30,064 nt of DNA from contig NW_003121418.1 in the NCBI RefSeq assembly GCF_000003605.2, positions 64,139-94,202 on the forward strand, read 5' to 3'. Below the pieces are notes generated by a model that was given only the letters and a program-made list of their open reading frames with translations, was not told the DNA's origin and did not search any database. Both the position numbers and the translations under genes were made by a program. Shown here one piece after another: positions 1 to 11,845 of the stretch (position 1 is its first letter; the number at the start of each line of letters is the position of its first letter). This DNA is from Saccoglossus kowalevskii. Its lineage: Eukaryota; Hemichordata; Enteropneusta; Harrimaniidae.

Positions 1-1733
1 TACCCTACAGTAGCACATTTTAAGCGAATCCAATTATCCCGAAATAGTTCCAATTGTGTTAGTATGTTTTACCGAAATATGCTGCAAACTATGAAGTTGG
101 GTATGGGTAACGTAATTCAAAATGGAGGCAAAGCTTCTAGAGTTTGTTATTATTGTGACAATTATTTCTCTGGTAATTTATTGAAATTATATTACAGCAC
201 GTTAAATTGGGCTTATTGTTTTGAAATATAAATGATATGATTTTGTGCACAAATTCTCTAAGATGATTTGTACAATGTTTATTTTCCTTCATAAACCCCC
301 ATAGTAGCAATTGAAAACAAGTCATTGATTAAGGAGCAGATACACAGGTAAGCCTGTTTTTTTCTAAAACGAAATCTAGATATAATCAGGTCACTGTACT
401 GAAGACCACTAATATATTTAGCAACGATTTTATTTTCTGTATTCGGAATCAAATGATGTATATATTCTAAACATGACATGTTCAGGATTTCTCCCTCTAT
501 CTAGTTTTCTAAGCGTTAGGTAGCAAAACGATGACAAATACCATTGGCGGCCTTAATAAGTTGCATTCTGTATTTAATGATACGAATTTATTGTAACTTA
601 GCAGAGAAGAGACTCTTGATTCGATCTAACTTGATCAGAAACATATATAGTTGAAAATAAGTGAGTCACCTTAAAACGTTACAAAACTATTATCGGTAGC
701 GATACGTGGTATTCAATTGCTTGGAATGACACAATGACACGTGAAATTGCTATCGATACGGTTTGACTGTTTTTTTCTTGTTCTGCGTTTGTTTATATTG
801 CCGACTACAAATATTTCGTTAATAAGGCTCGCATAAATGTCAGCACCGATAGATAGCCGGCACCATGCTGGTTTCACTTCACTAGAATATTTCAAAACGT
901 GAGCAATGAAACTTATTTTGTTGTAATTCCGATATATGTGACTATGGTGAATACGTAAAATTAAAATAATTATATGTTATTATTGCCATTTAGTGAGTGG
1001 GGTATCTGTTCCAAGTGAATTGTCTTGGGAAATGGGTCGTTAACATCTGTGGGGGGTATGTCACCGGGTATAAGAGTATTAAGCATTTGATAGGATGGCA
1101 CGATGTATCGTCGTTAGCAGCCACTTTTTGAAATTCGGGTTCCTTTATTTATGATGTATGTAACTTAAATGAACATACATTATTGTATTTGAATTCAAGC
1201 TTTGGTAGCAATAGTGCAATGATTTAACATCCATGATAATACACTGTACGCACTGTATTTGATGACTAATATACACTTTATTTTACTCGCATTTCTGGGA
1301 TGATACACAAGCGTAATCATTGAGTATCGGGAGATGAGCACGGTGTTTAAGCATTTCAAGTTTAGCCTTTCATTTGCACAGACTGTCAATGTATGATGTA
1401 CTAACAATCGATGTGATGGATATGAGGAGATTTCACCCTTTCTATGTTAGCAACTCAAAAAAGTTTTAAAAATTTACGACACGCATTGAATTTTAGACAT
1501 TTTTCCCAACTGAGTGAACTTCCTAATTTAATTTGAGAAAAAATAGATACAATCTAAAACAATTATTGTTCAAATGCACGATATTGTCATCAACGAACTT
1601 CATTTATCGATGTCATATAAGCATGCATACTGTGCTCGGATTAATTAACATATTGCATATATTTGAATCTCACACCTACCAACTCTAATGCTGTTTGAGG
1701 TTATACTTAACAAGCTTATGTGATTACGGTCAC
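1..1733. other. intergenic, no gene recognised
   Basis: AT-rich sequence with only short open frames, none with a recognisable domain, consistent codon bias or splice-site pattern. I see no RNA gene and no clear repeat in it. Confidence 0.6.
1729..1733. repeat. left target-site duplication GTCAC
   Basis: GTCAC directly precedes the TGTAAC end of the LTR and is repeated exactly at 2648-2652. Confidence 0.5.
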
Positions 1734-2647
1734 TGTAACAAATTGTTACTATTTTGGTGTTACTTGTTATTGTCTAGTCATTTGTTCATGTAAGTTATAG
1801 TACTGTAAAAGTAACTTATTTGAATAAACTCATCACATAATATACTTAATGGTATAAAGTCTGTTACTTAGTAACTAGTGAACAGGTGTACATGCATCAG
1901 GTCATAGTTTAATTAGCAGTGTGCTTGGTAATTTTATTGTCCATCAGTTGTCCAGGAGTGAGCATCTCCTGCAATTCTACTCGTGGTGACTCGTAATTTT
2001 ACTATCAACTGGCAAGGCGTTCAGGCTTTGAGTTGCTGGGAGTCAGTGGTAACTTCGCTGTATTAGGTCAGCCAAGTATATAGAGTAGAGGTCTGTCAAA
2101 TTGGTCTTGCAGCTTGGGAATATTCCTGAGACTTGGAGTTTCTACCCTTTGGCGAAGAGATGGATAAGACGCCAGCATTTAGAAACTTCAGATACAAAGT
2201 TTAGATTTCAGTTTAATCGTTACTTAGTTAATTCAACTGTACGGTGAACGGTAGCCCGGTTGATTACATGCATACATTGTTACTTAAGTGTTGATCAAGT
2301 GAACGTTTGAACTTACTGGACATTAAAACAGTCTGAACTTGTTATTGTGTGACGTGTTTATGAGGTCTAACCGGTTGTATTACGAACTTCTAATGCTAGA
2401 TCTTACTGCTTGTACTTATAACGTGTATACTTCACGCATTATTATAAGTTTGATGACGGTCTGGTTGCAGTTTTATGGATTGTGACATTGTATTAATGTG
2501 ACTAGTAATATTTCCCTTATCATCACCCCTGTTGTGTAAAAAAAATCACTATTAGCTTAATAAAGCGTATTAAATCTCTACGGCATATTGGTGTGATTTC
2601 TGCTTGTTATTTATATTGCATGTGCGGCCTACCAGACAATTCTGACA
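1734..2647 (+). mobile_element. probable solo LTR of an LTR retrotransposon (about 914 bp)
   Basis: The segment begins TGTAAC and ends CTGACA, the TG...CA ends usual for LTRs. It is flanked on both sides by the same 5 bases, GTCAC (1729-1733 and 2648-2652), as expected for an integrase target-site duplication. Inside are a TATA-like box (TATATAG, 2077-2083) and, much further on, a poly(A) signal AATAAA (2559-2564), in the order of a U3-R-U5 LTR on the plus strand. The duplications abut both ends and there is no gag/pol sequence or primer-binding site nearby. This fits a solo LTR left after recombination between the two LTRs of a full element. The family cannot be assigned without a library search. 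Confidence 0.6.
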
Positions 2648-2652
2648 GTCAC
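2648..2652. repeat. right target-site duplication GTCAC
   Basis: GTCAC directly follows the CTGACA end of the LTR and matches 1729-1733. Confidence 0.5.
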
Positions 2653-5568
2653 AAATCCATTGTTTATCGTTGTTTATTGATATATTGTTTTCTTTGATTT
2701 CATTACACTGCTGATGTCGAACCCTACGCAATTAAGCATATGCATGTATTTATTCTCCCAAAGTCAGATTACAACATACAACGAGAAGACATTTTTGGTT
2801 TCCTTTTGTTGTTTTGTCTTTCTTCCAAGTTAATACGAAATCAACACCGATAACACTTTTATTCGCATAACGTTACATTTCTTATTAATATTTGATACTT
2901 TATTATTCGGTGGAATTAATTTGAAACTTTTCTATTAGTTTTGTATGAATGCAAAACGCTCGTATAAAAAAATCAATGGCAGCTGAATAAAGGAATGTAT
3001 ACTATGACGTCATAATCTTCTGAGATATATGTAACATAATTGGTTCAATGATATATATTCTAGGCGTTCCATTCTATATGCAGATTTGCCTTATAATGCT
3101 TATATTATGTGACAAATACATTACATATTGTCTAACTCGTTTAAACTGAAAAAATAGTCTATATTGGTTAGGCAGAAAATAAAACATCGTCTTGACTTTC
3201 ATGGCGATCTATTTCGTGTTTGGGTATAACCTGTTTCCAATTGTTACTAAAATAACGCATTTTTATGTATTAAACATACTTGATGCAGATTAAATTTTTA
3301 CGATCACGTTACATTCAAAATACAAAATAGAGTGCGTATGTGATATCACACAAGTTGATTCTATTAGTAAATCAGAAAGGATTGAGCGAATTTGTATATT
3401 CGACTGCCATATTAAGTAGCCGGCAGGTACGCCGTAGCTACACAAAACTCACACCATTAAAACACAATATGATATTTGTGATAAGGGAATCTGTGTCACG
3501 ATGGAAGACCATATATATAATATGTGAGATATTAAAGAATCGATTATGGTTACTCATGTGTGGGGAATTTCTCTCAATCGCAATGTAATACATACAAATA
3601 GATATGTCTTGAAAAACGTAATGCTGTAAAATAATTACAATAGATATGATTCCATGACCTCACTGATAAAGACACGTCTCCTACTCACGTTAGCCACACA
3701 TTGGCAACATGGCGTAGATTCTGCTTATTCGCGACGGTTCGTAATTACAGTGGCTTCATTTGTGAAATCCGACGAGCTCTAAACGTTGTTATTTGATGAA
3801 AAAAATTAGCAATTACATTGTGGAAATTTATATTCCCAGTACTGTCAAAACAATTTCGATGCTAAGCTATTCTAATTTACTTGTTTTTCCCATGTGCGGG
3901 TTATTGAAATTGTAGATTGTTCAGTAACTGCCACTAACGGTGTAATCTTTCATGAAATTAAAGTTTTAAAACTGTTCGGAGCAATTTGGAATACTGTTCA
4001 TGTGTATGGTCTACATCGCAGAAATAATAGAAAATAGAGAAGCTTAAATCAAGTTGATTAAATATATTCAAATTAGTCCCCCAGGTATAAACCATTCTAT
4101 AAATATATCACTATTTTCACACTGAAATCTTGTCAGCTAATTTTAAAATTACAGCGTATTAAGGTAATATTTTTACTTGATTTGACTTTATTTTAACATT
4201 TCTGTTTATCTTACCTATTTTGATCCAGCTTTGTTTTGATAGTACCCGATTACATAAAATGTACCTTGCAACCTTTGCAATCTAATAACAACAGTTAGAA
4301 TACATCCGTTTTTATTTGAAAGATAACTTCAATTACCATTCATTGCATGCGAGGAAAATTATGTCGCTTGCTGTAGCTTTAGAACGTTGATACATTTATT
4401 TGTTCTTTGCGTTAATACATAAACGAGATTTCAAAACAGCTTTTGTTTCTAGTACATATGTCACGCATAAGCCAAAATATTCGGCTACAATATAACACAA
4501 ATATACAATATAAACTGAGTTAATAACTTGAAATACTCACTGTATAGTTGTCATGAATACATTTTATATCAACATGTGCGAAAGTGCATACAACGTTTTC
4601 ATTCAGTGCTGCATAATATATATTGCCCATAAAACGATAAATCAGACTATGATGCTCGTCGACGCAAAGCACATTTATACAAACTCAGGAAATGTACAAA
4701 ATCATTGAAATGAATTATTTGTTTATTCACATTTGCAGGTCATACGCGGGAATCAAACAAAAGATAAAACATAGAATGACATAATAAATATTGGCATAAA
4801 GTTCTATAATAAACGAGATAAATAACCTCAACTCATCTTCTAGTAACTGATACGTACAGTCGTTATCTCTTACCCTCCAGTCACAGACGTTTTCTGCTAG
4901 TACAAAGAATGCGATATAAAATACAGTATATTACTCGCACGTAGTGTCAGTATATGATAATCTGTGCGACGATAACACAAATGTATATACAAAAAAACAA
5001 CGCTAAATAAACATCTGAAATAGACTCTGTCATGCTAAATATTTTTCCTACCACAAATTAATGTGTTTGATATGTATATTCACATTGGGATTAAGTCAAC
5101 GTTACACATAATATATATATTACATATTGTATGTTCTTGCATGAAAATGTAATCTAAATTATTCTTGTCCTGGCAATGTATCTGGCGGCATGTAACATAC
5201 CCTGAAATCGAATATAATATTAGCTTGATTTGTCTCGCCAAACACCAAAAATACAGATATGTACAGCAAGACAGTATCAATAATACCTTCTATTAAATGC
5301 GAGTAATTATAAGACTAGCTATGCCTAGTCAATATATTTTGCTTGGAATGTATGGTTGTTCGAGTATGGAGATAATATACACCATGTTAGGATATACAAA
5401 TCAGTGATTCGAGGTAACTAAACCGTATATTACTTAATGCAATCTTCTCGTTGTCCTGGTTCTATATATTGCCCTGCGCTAGCTCCCTAATATAAATCCA
5501 TTTATTTTATAACAGATACAATTGAATAAAAATGACATAATAATAATTGTGTATAATTGTGTATTTGT
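2653..5568. other. intergenic, no gene recognised
   Basis: AT-rich sequence with frequent stops in all frames. The longest open frame (3340-3588, plus) begins with GTG rather than ATG and resembles no known domain. A somewhat GC-richer patch near 3660-3800 has a donor-like GTGAGT on the minus strand but no convincing exon. Part of the right end is downstream flank of the GPCR gene. Confidence 0.55.
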
Positions 5569-5574
5569 TTTATT
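5569..5574 (-). terminator. poly(A) signal AATAAA of the GPCR gene
   Basis: The minus strand reads AATAAA about 54 bases beyond the GPCR stop codon, a suitable position for 3'-end formation. It is the nearest canonical hexamer downstream of that gene. Confidence 0.5.
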
Positions 5575-5627
5575 AGTACATTTTTATACAAACTGACTTA
5601 CTAATGCAATTTCCAAGTCATTGGATG

Positions 5628-6794
5628 CTATGCCACTGTTGTGCTGATTGTTGATATTTGTGTTCTGCCAATGTTACCAGTTGTAGGACCAAATCTCGTC
5701 GTTGCTGTCTCCTCAGGTTCAACAGTCGATGTGCGACACTTGTAGAAGCAGGGAAACAGTTTTCTGAACTCTCTTCGAAAATGTTCATTGAAATACGCAT
5801 AGAGAATAGGGTTTATCCAACTGTTGCAGAGGAAAATAAAAATTGCCAGGTTGGCGGGAACATTTGAGTACAGGAATTCGCTTCTTGGGAATGTTTCGGA
5901 CCAAGTAAAATAGAACTGCAATGTATGGTTTGGTAGCCATGTTAGTGCAAATTGTAGCACAACAAAACTCAGCATTTTTACCGCTTTCTTTTTGTTACGG
6001 CTGCTAGAACTTGAGGGTGATTTGCTAAGCCATAAGGTGAAGACCATTATGGAATAGAGAATTGTTAATATAATTAGAGGTACGATGTACATTAGGATTA
6101 AATCGGTTAGTCGAAACCAGTGATCTGTGCTTTCATCTTTAACGTAACAAAAAGCCACCAGTTCGTACTCGTAAAACGTTTCGTTTCCATGCTCTACAGC
6201 GATCGTTTCATTCCAGGACAGCACGTCATTAACGGATAACTTAAACGAAGAATAGCCAAGTGATACCAACCATACGAGCGTGCATCCAATCATAGCTTGT
6301 CGTATCGATATTTTCTGTTTCATGGGCTGCACAATGGCTCGATACCGGTCTACGCAAATGCAGATCAGCGAGAATGTTGTGCCACATTGAGCAGCCCAGT
6401 GAAAATATCCCAAAATCTTACACAAAGCTGAATTGATTATTGGAATATTGTAGGCGAACAATGCAACGTGGTATGGTATGAAGAAAACGGCTACCATTAG
6501 ATCGGATACAGACAATGATACGATGAAGAGGTTAGTGGCTGATTTTCGTAACTTTGGTTGTCGGAATACAGCTACGATAACCCAAATGTTCCCGAAAATA
6601 ATCATACACATAAAGACTACACCAAACGCTACTGTCACGGGTGGCGGAGTATTCAACTTAGATGCTCTCTCAAATAGTGCGTAATAATCGTATGAATAAC
6701 TGATAAGCGATTCACTCGAATGTTGTTCTTCCTCGTCCATGCCGTACAATCTAATAAAAAATAGGCAGAATAGGAAGATGTTTAGTAACCACAT
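5628..6794 (-). CDS. rhodopsin-family (class A) G-protein-coupled receptor, peptide-receptor type
   Basis: Single-exon seven-helix receptor of 388 residues. The start chosen is the ATG at 6792-6794; the frame runs a few codons further upstream but has no earlier ATG before an in-frame TGA at 6813-6815. Residues 1-18 are hydrophobic and look like a signal peptide. An acidic, Tyr-rich extracellular tail follows (D20-E23, Y33/Y35/Y37/Y38). Family marks: GN in TM1 (N69); LSVSD in TM2 (D98); TM3 cysteine C125; DRY at 149-151; W175 in TM4; ECL2 with N-glycosylation sites N195 and N204 and cysteine C216, likely bonded to C125; P239 and Y247 in TM5; a basic NKKK stretch before TM6; FALTWLP (282-288); NPILY (328-332); a helix-8 basic segment and C349/C353, possible palmitoylation sites. 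The C-terminus is Thr-rich. Overall it resembles neuropeptide receptors (beta-type rhodopsin group), acting at the plasma membrane. The ligand and exact subfamily cannot be told by eye. Confidence 0.93.
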   Translation of the reverse strand: MWLLNIFLFCLFFIRLYGMDEEEQHSSESLISYSYDYYALFERASKLNTPPPVTVAFGVVFMCMIIFGNIWVIVAVFRQPKLRKSATNLFIVSLSVSDLMVAVFFIPYHVALFAYNIPIINSALCKILGYFHWAAQCGTTFSLICICVDRYRAIVQPMKQKISIRQAMIGCTLVWLVSLGYSSFKLSVNDVLSWNETIAVEHGNETFYEYELVAFCYVKDESTDHWFRLTDLILMYIVPLIILTILYSIMVFTLWLSKSPSSSSSRNKKKAVKMLSFVVLQFALTWLPNHTLQFYFTWSETFPRSEFLYSNVPANLAIFIFLCNSWINPILYAYFNEHFRREFRKLFPCFYKCRTSTVEPEETATTRFGPTTGNIGRTQISTISTTVA

Positions 6795-6830
6795 TTCAGT
6801 CAACAATATGGTTCAAACTTTTATCAATAA

Positions 6831-6912
6831 CATATTTATTTTTCGTCACAAAAGATGAAAGTGAGTCATTTTAGAAGCTTCCATTGGTTAATTGGATGGA
6901 TTGATTGATTGG
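6831..6912 (-). promoter_or_regulatory. candidate GPCR promoter with three CCAAT boxes
   Basis: On the minus strand, CCAAT occurs three times within about 30 bases (plus-strand ATTGG at 6883-6887, 6891-6895 and 6908-6912), roughly 90-120 bases upstream of the GPCR start codon. An AT-rich TATA-like stretch (6831-6843) lies between them and the ATG. The arrangement suits an NF-Y-type proximal promoter. The transcription start is inferred, not seen. Confidence 0.35.
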
Positions 6913-6982
6913 CTATTCTGTAATTCAAAACAATACACCATGCCTGCTGGGAAATAGCCGTACCAGGTGATAGTCTCATTTA

Positions 6983-7120
6983 TCACATGTCACTGCAGTT
7001 ACGCCTGCTGTGATTGGTTGAGACTCGGTAATATGACATTGAATACAAATTTATATATATTTATATGGTATATTGCCCGCCAAGTGGATATTACATTGGT
7101 ATATCACATGGATGACGTCA
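6983..7120 (+). repeat. left terminal inverted repeat of the foldback element
   Basis: Imperfect inverted match to 7408-7545. The inner edge carries the palindromic CRE TGACGTCA at 7113-7120. Confidence 0.65.
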
Positions 7121-7407
7121 CTGAAACTATTGTGCAAAACGAAATGTTGTTCGCCGATGTTGCCTTTGGGGCTGCTTTTATGGTTTTGAAGGAAATTTAG
7201 CCATCCGAAATAGACAGCGAACGTGCCAGAATGGATATTAAGATACTCTATTTTGAAGTTGATGGTGTTTTTTGCATGAAGCAAAAATGTACGGCAAAGC
7301 ATTTCTACGCGTCTACGCCCGTGCTCACCGAAAACGCTTTAAAGCTGAGTGATTTGTAAATAGAAGGTATGGTAAGTTCGTGAGAATGTTATTGCAGTCA
7401 CTTACAA

Positions 7408-7545
7408 TGACGTCATCCATGTGATATACCCATGTAATATCCACTTGGCGGGTCATATACCATGTAATATCCATTTTTATTCAATGTCATGTGACCTAGT
7501 CTCATCAAATTACAGCATGCGTAATGCGCACGCAGTGAGATGTGA
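7408..7545 (-). repeat. right terminal inverted repeat of the foldback element
   Basis: Imperfect inverted match to 6983-7120. The inner edge carries TGACGTCA at 7408-7415. A short internal direct repeat (CATGTAATATCCA) follows within this arm. Confidence 0.65.
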
Positions 7546-7551
7546 TAATAT

Positions 7552-10250
7552 GTAAATACAACTACACGCATTATATTTTAAGGCATTTAAGGAAATGGGG
7601 TAATAATAACACTCGTGCAAGAAATACAGAGGTTCGACGAAGGTGATGTGCAAGTCCACGAGCAAACAATTCTTAAACAGTTACTTGATCAAGTTTAAAG
7701 TGCTATATAAGAACAGTTATTACAAAAGTACCTTGACCTCCGCACTTAGCTAGCACTTTCACACTACGTGTCGATTATCCGTTTGTATATTTGCGATGAT
7801 CATGCGATGCTTTCATAATCGATACTGGCTTGTTAAAACATATTGCAAGCGTTTGCTTTGATCATTTACTTTTTTTCAAATGTTTCCGTCAATGCGAATA
7901 TGCTTTTAGTGATTGGTCATGGAAATTGGGCATTACTCGCAATAGAAATGGGTATAATTTACAATATCGCTGAAGTGTATGCATTATATGTACTAAACAT
8001 TAGCGCCGTATAGCATTGAACTCAATATAACCTCTCCACTGGCACCCACAGTGAGAAGCTATTTTCATTCACACGCTGACACTTTTTATCTGTTCTATTC
8101 TGTTCTGCATTTGTTAGCAACTAAATAAAGAACCAAAACATGAAACCGACTAGTTTCTTATTTGAATCACATTCTTGACAAGTTTGAAGATTCGCGACGA
8201 GTCTAATTCAATTACCCATAATGTCTCGTTGTTGCATTCGCATTACTGAACATGAAAACAGTACAAATGGATTATTATGCACCGTACCACCCGATATCAA
8301 AATCACGACAACTTTCAGTATCATGTCATATCATGTTGTCATGATCATAGATAAATATGTTCCATGTTTGATACAGTCCTGAACTTGTTCCAGTTAGTTA
8401 TCCGTAGAAAACTTTGACACCAAAACTTCGTACCCTCATTTTTATCAGAGGCGTCTTTTATGGAGAAATTAAATTTGCACAGCATCATGAAAAATATTTA
8501 GGTATAAAATTGAACGCATTCACAGGTTTTCTCCCTGTTGATTATACACTGCGTAAAACTACTTGTACAATTCATATTAATACGTTCAGACATGTTAAAA
8601 GATATGAATAACTGAAATAAATGGCACACAGTTAGCTGCGAACGACTGCCTGTGATGTCATTGGCCTTACGGCTAAAGACAAATCCGCCATCAAGATTAA
8701 TATGCCGCATCATGCAGGGCCATTGAGGTAAGGAAACGTAATTCATCGGAAAAAAAGTGTCTCTTTATTTGAATTGACATACGGAACACAACAATTACGT
8801 TCTAGTTTGAAGCACGTCCCATGGGAATCCAGCCATTAGCTGTAGTGTCATCTGTTTTAAATAACATGTAATCTACCTGAACGCCATGCTCCGTGCATAT
8901 GGATATATTAAACAGACAATCAAATATACCGTTGTCAGAGTACTATTGTGTGGCGTATCCGACCTTGCATATGTTGTCGAATGCATTCTAACTCAAGATG
9001 ATAGTACAATCTGTATAATTGCATCTGTGTTCTTTTTTTTGTTCCTATTCTATTTGATGTCGAGTTAATCATTTATTTCATTCGAATAAAGATCCAACGA
9101 CTACAGACCTAAAATTTTAGTAGCAAATCACTGCAAGTAAGATGCATTTGGAAACTCAAACAAACACATGACTCTCTGTGCCTATGTTGACGATCATTTG
9201 CAATATTAACTCAAATGTACAGTCTGTGAGTTCTGTATTGTGTTTCGGTACTCATTACGAGGCTTATCTCGACTTTTGTTAAATACCATGCTATACCTCT
9301 ACGTGGAATGAATTAATTATAATGTTATAAGAATCAAAGTACCTTGCGTGGTTTTATACATAAGAGATAATATTATATTGATCCGAAAGGGTTAGATTTG
9401 TCAACTGTACTAATGAATACCAATATGAAAAATCCAGTAATTGTGAGTGCTCAATAATGTATTTTAAACCGTTTATGTAAATACATTGTGACATCAGAAC
9501 ATTTCTAAAATAACATAAGTATATTGTAAACCCCGAGGCATAATACCTTTACAATCGCACTATATTAGTGTAACAATAGTATTGTGGGTATATGCAGAAG
9601 ATGCCGTTTATTCAACCACGTATCTGCTTGTGTGCCATTATATTGCACCTAATCTAATCACAGGGAAAAATACAGGTGATCTGTACATGCGCCGGGGTCA
9701 CTGAGTACGCATTGTAATTAGTTTTATCGGATCATGTGAAACCATTATTTCAAATGAAAAATGACTTTTATATGTGTACTATGCTTTGAAGTGTTGTCAC
9801 GTAAATGAAAATTTATGTTCATGTATTACCCATCATTTATTAAAATTACATTTCAGTATTTGTCTGCTACTCTATGAAAAACTAAAAGGTATATCTATAT
9901 TAACCAAGACATGACCTCAGTGATATGTTTTAAGTCATATTGCGTTTTCTGCTGTACTACGAAAAAAGAATTACACGTAAACTTGTAATACCATTTTTAC
10001 AGTTGTATGCATGAATTCGAAAAATTGTGTGTTAATATAGTATTCTTTGACTAAAAAACAATTGATTATTATTGGTCTTTATTTAAAAATTAGACCCCAA
10101 ACGCACAGGCAACCAGTCAGTATTCAATCGGAATCGTTGTCATAAACAACTGGAAGACGTGCACGTTTTCTCTTGATCGCGTTCAAATTGATATGAATAT
10201 TGACATATAATGTCCCGCCGTTACTTGTCCCCCGAGAAAACAGTAATTTG
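7552..10250. other. intergenic, no gene recognised
   Basis: AT-rich, with only chance-length open frames (60-82 codons, several on overlapping opposite strands and mostly without a plausible start). I see no domain, RNA gene or clear repeat. Confidence 0.55.
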
Positions 10251-10255
10251 GTATT

Positions 10256-10402
10256 ATGTGGTACCTTTGTGTCGGATATAGCAATGAGTGTGAAAGAGGA
10301 AACGCAGAAACTTTCACTGGTCCCGGTGCTAATGGTACTGCGGGTGTTATGCAGTCGAAACTAGAAGTCTGGTTAGGAATATTGCTGCTCGTACGTGAGT
10401 GA
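10256..10402 (+). CDS. weak candidate C-terminal exon, possible GPI-type tail
   Basis: A 48-residue frame in a locally GC-richer patch. It has three cysteines near the start (CVGY, NECERGN), a small-residue-rich stretch (GPGANGTAG) and a short hydrophobic run (VWLGILLLV) two residues before the stop. That order resembles the end of a small Cys-rich GPI-anchored protein such as a Ly6-type protein. There is no full Cys-rich domain, no convincing acceptor and no partner exon in view. At this length chance is a fair explanation. Confidence 0.12.
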   Translation: MWYLCVGYSNECERGNAETFTGPGANGTAGVMQSKLEVWLGILLLVRE

Positions 10403-11560
10403 GATTGCCCATGTTTGGACGTATCTTTCGGCTAAAAAACAAAATCGTCTGTTGCTTCTGTTAACGCGGTTATGCAGCGCAAGAGCCACAAGAATAGCTT
10501 TTCAATGGTTTGGCATTGGCACACTTAAATAGGGAACAATATTTTAATATGTTTCGCCCTGAATTAATTATGTTTATTTACAATGCATGGCTGTTCTGTG
10601 TTCAGAATCGTAAAAATAGTGCCAACCACAGTGAGAAAATAATAGTAAAAAAACGCCGATAATGTTGCTGATATTTTAATTTGGAACTCCGCACTAAAAC
10701 GTGATATGTTCACTTCCATAACAATAAAGATCAGTGGATAACACACTTGTATGTATGAAAAGTATATTTTAAAAAGACATGATTCAAGCTCATTTAGAAT
10801 TGAGTCCAGATAAGCTTTACTGTAATGTATCGGGTTTTTAACAATTAAATTACAGTGGTCGGCATCATTCTTTCATCTACAGTATTTTCATAACTCTGTT
10901 TGATACTGTTCAATTATGCTGATATGTGGTGACGAGTGATTTTATTTTTGCCACGTCAGGTGATAGTCTACGCTGTACCCCATATTCGTATGTGAGCACA
11001 TGCAAACACTATATCTTCAACATCAGGAAAGTGGTCTATTATCTCAAATGTGACTAAATTAATCATTATTATTAACATGTTTGGAGACATTTTTAATACA
11101 TTTTACCTCTGTATAGACGATATATCATGAATGGCATCGGAGTCATTACCACATTTATCGTTTATTTATCCGTTTCGCAGCTTTTAAAACGCACAAACTG
11201 ACGCGGAAACGTGATTTGTGAGTGCGTGGAACGGTCGCCTGATTTGCATAAACAATCGCAGTAAATGAGGACCAATAAGTTAAACGCTTTTGCAATATTT
11301 AAGATAGTAACATGGTTAAAGAGTATTAGAAATAAATCTGTTATTAAGACTCCTATATTTGTCACTACGTATGCTATCATGATAACAATCACCATTTCAA
11401 TACGACAGTGCATATGCAGTACTAACGTTCAAATAAGATTTTACCTGACGGTAACTATTTCCATATTAATGTTTCAACTATTCCGACTACTGAAAACACT
11501 GTGTGTGTTTTTTTCAAAACTTACACGCGAATAACTTGAAAGTTGTATAGTATGTTCGTA
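10403..11560. other. intergenic, no gene recognised
   Basis: Open frames on both strands at 11162-11534 overlap each other, have low-complexity hydrophobic translations typical of AT-rich DNA, and show no domain. I see nothing else. Confidence 0.5.
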
Positions 11561-11563
11561 ACG

Positions 11564-11605
11564 CTGTAGGCAGTACAGACAGTACTGTAGGCAGTATGGA
11601 CAGTA
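11564..11605. repeat. two-copy 21-bp tandem repeat
   Basis: Unit CTGTAGGCAGTACAGACAGTA is followed directly by a second copy (11585-11605) with two substitutions. Confidence 0.7.
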
Positions 11606-11845
11606 GTAAAACACATTTATGTGCGCGGTCAATTTTGGATGGAGGGAAGGTGTGTACGCCGTGCTGTAACATGAGTATATTGTACCAGATATCAGAATGC
11701 GACACAATTGTCATCTAAATTAGACAGCAATTGAACTATAAAGAATTACAATTATGTGCGATTTAATTATTCAAGATATACGATTTACGTAATACGAAAC
11801 AAATGAGTGACAAAATCTTGGAATTAAAAAGGCGGCTAACAAATA

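Larger units (their letters stand above)
6983..7545. mobile_element. foldback/MITE-like element with about 138-bp terminal inverted repeats
   Basis: The left arm (6983-7120) read in reverse complement matches the right arm (7408-7545) along most of its length, with small gaps and substitutions. Shared blocks include the CCACTTGGCGGG core, ATTCAATGTCAT, GTAATATCCA, the outer ATGTGA end and TGACGTCATCC at the inner edge. The arms enclose about 287 bases with no open frame of note. TA dinucleotides sit at both outer edges, consistent with a TA target duplication (Tc1/mariner-type MITE), though this is weak evidence. No transposase is present, so it would be non-autonomous. It lies about 190 bases upstream of the GPCR start codon. 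Confidence 0.7.

Noticed and set aside
2690-2790. Possible tRNA on the minus strand, from a GGGTTCGAC T-loop-like string
   Set aside because: No matching D-arm, anticodon stem or acceptor stem could be placed around it.
3340-3588. 82-codon plus-strand open frame
   Set aside because: Begins with GTG, not ATG, in an animal genome. No domain and no codon bias; such lengths are expected by chance in AT-rich DNA.
5658-5867. Plus-strand frames within the GPCR gene (also 6478-6684)
   Set aside because: Antisense shadows of the receptor coding sequence.
6804-6806. TTG as GPCR start, four codons before the ATG
   Set aside because: Animal genes almost always use ATG; the ATG at 6792-6794 directly begins the signal-peptide-like sequence.
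7051-7302. Open frames within the foldback element
   Set aside because: They lie across an inverted-repeat arm and spacer, mirror each other on both strands, and show no transposase motif.
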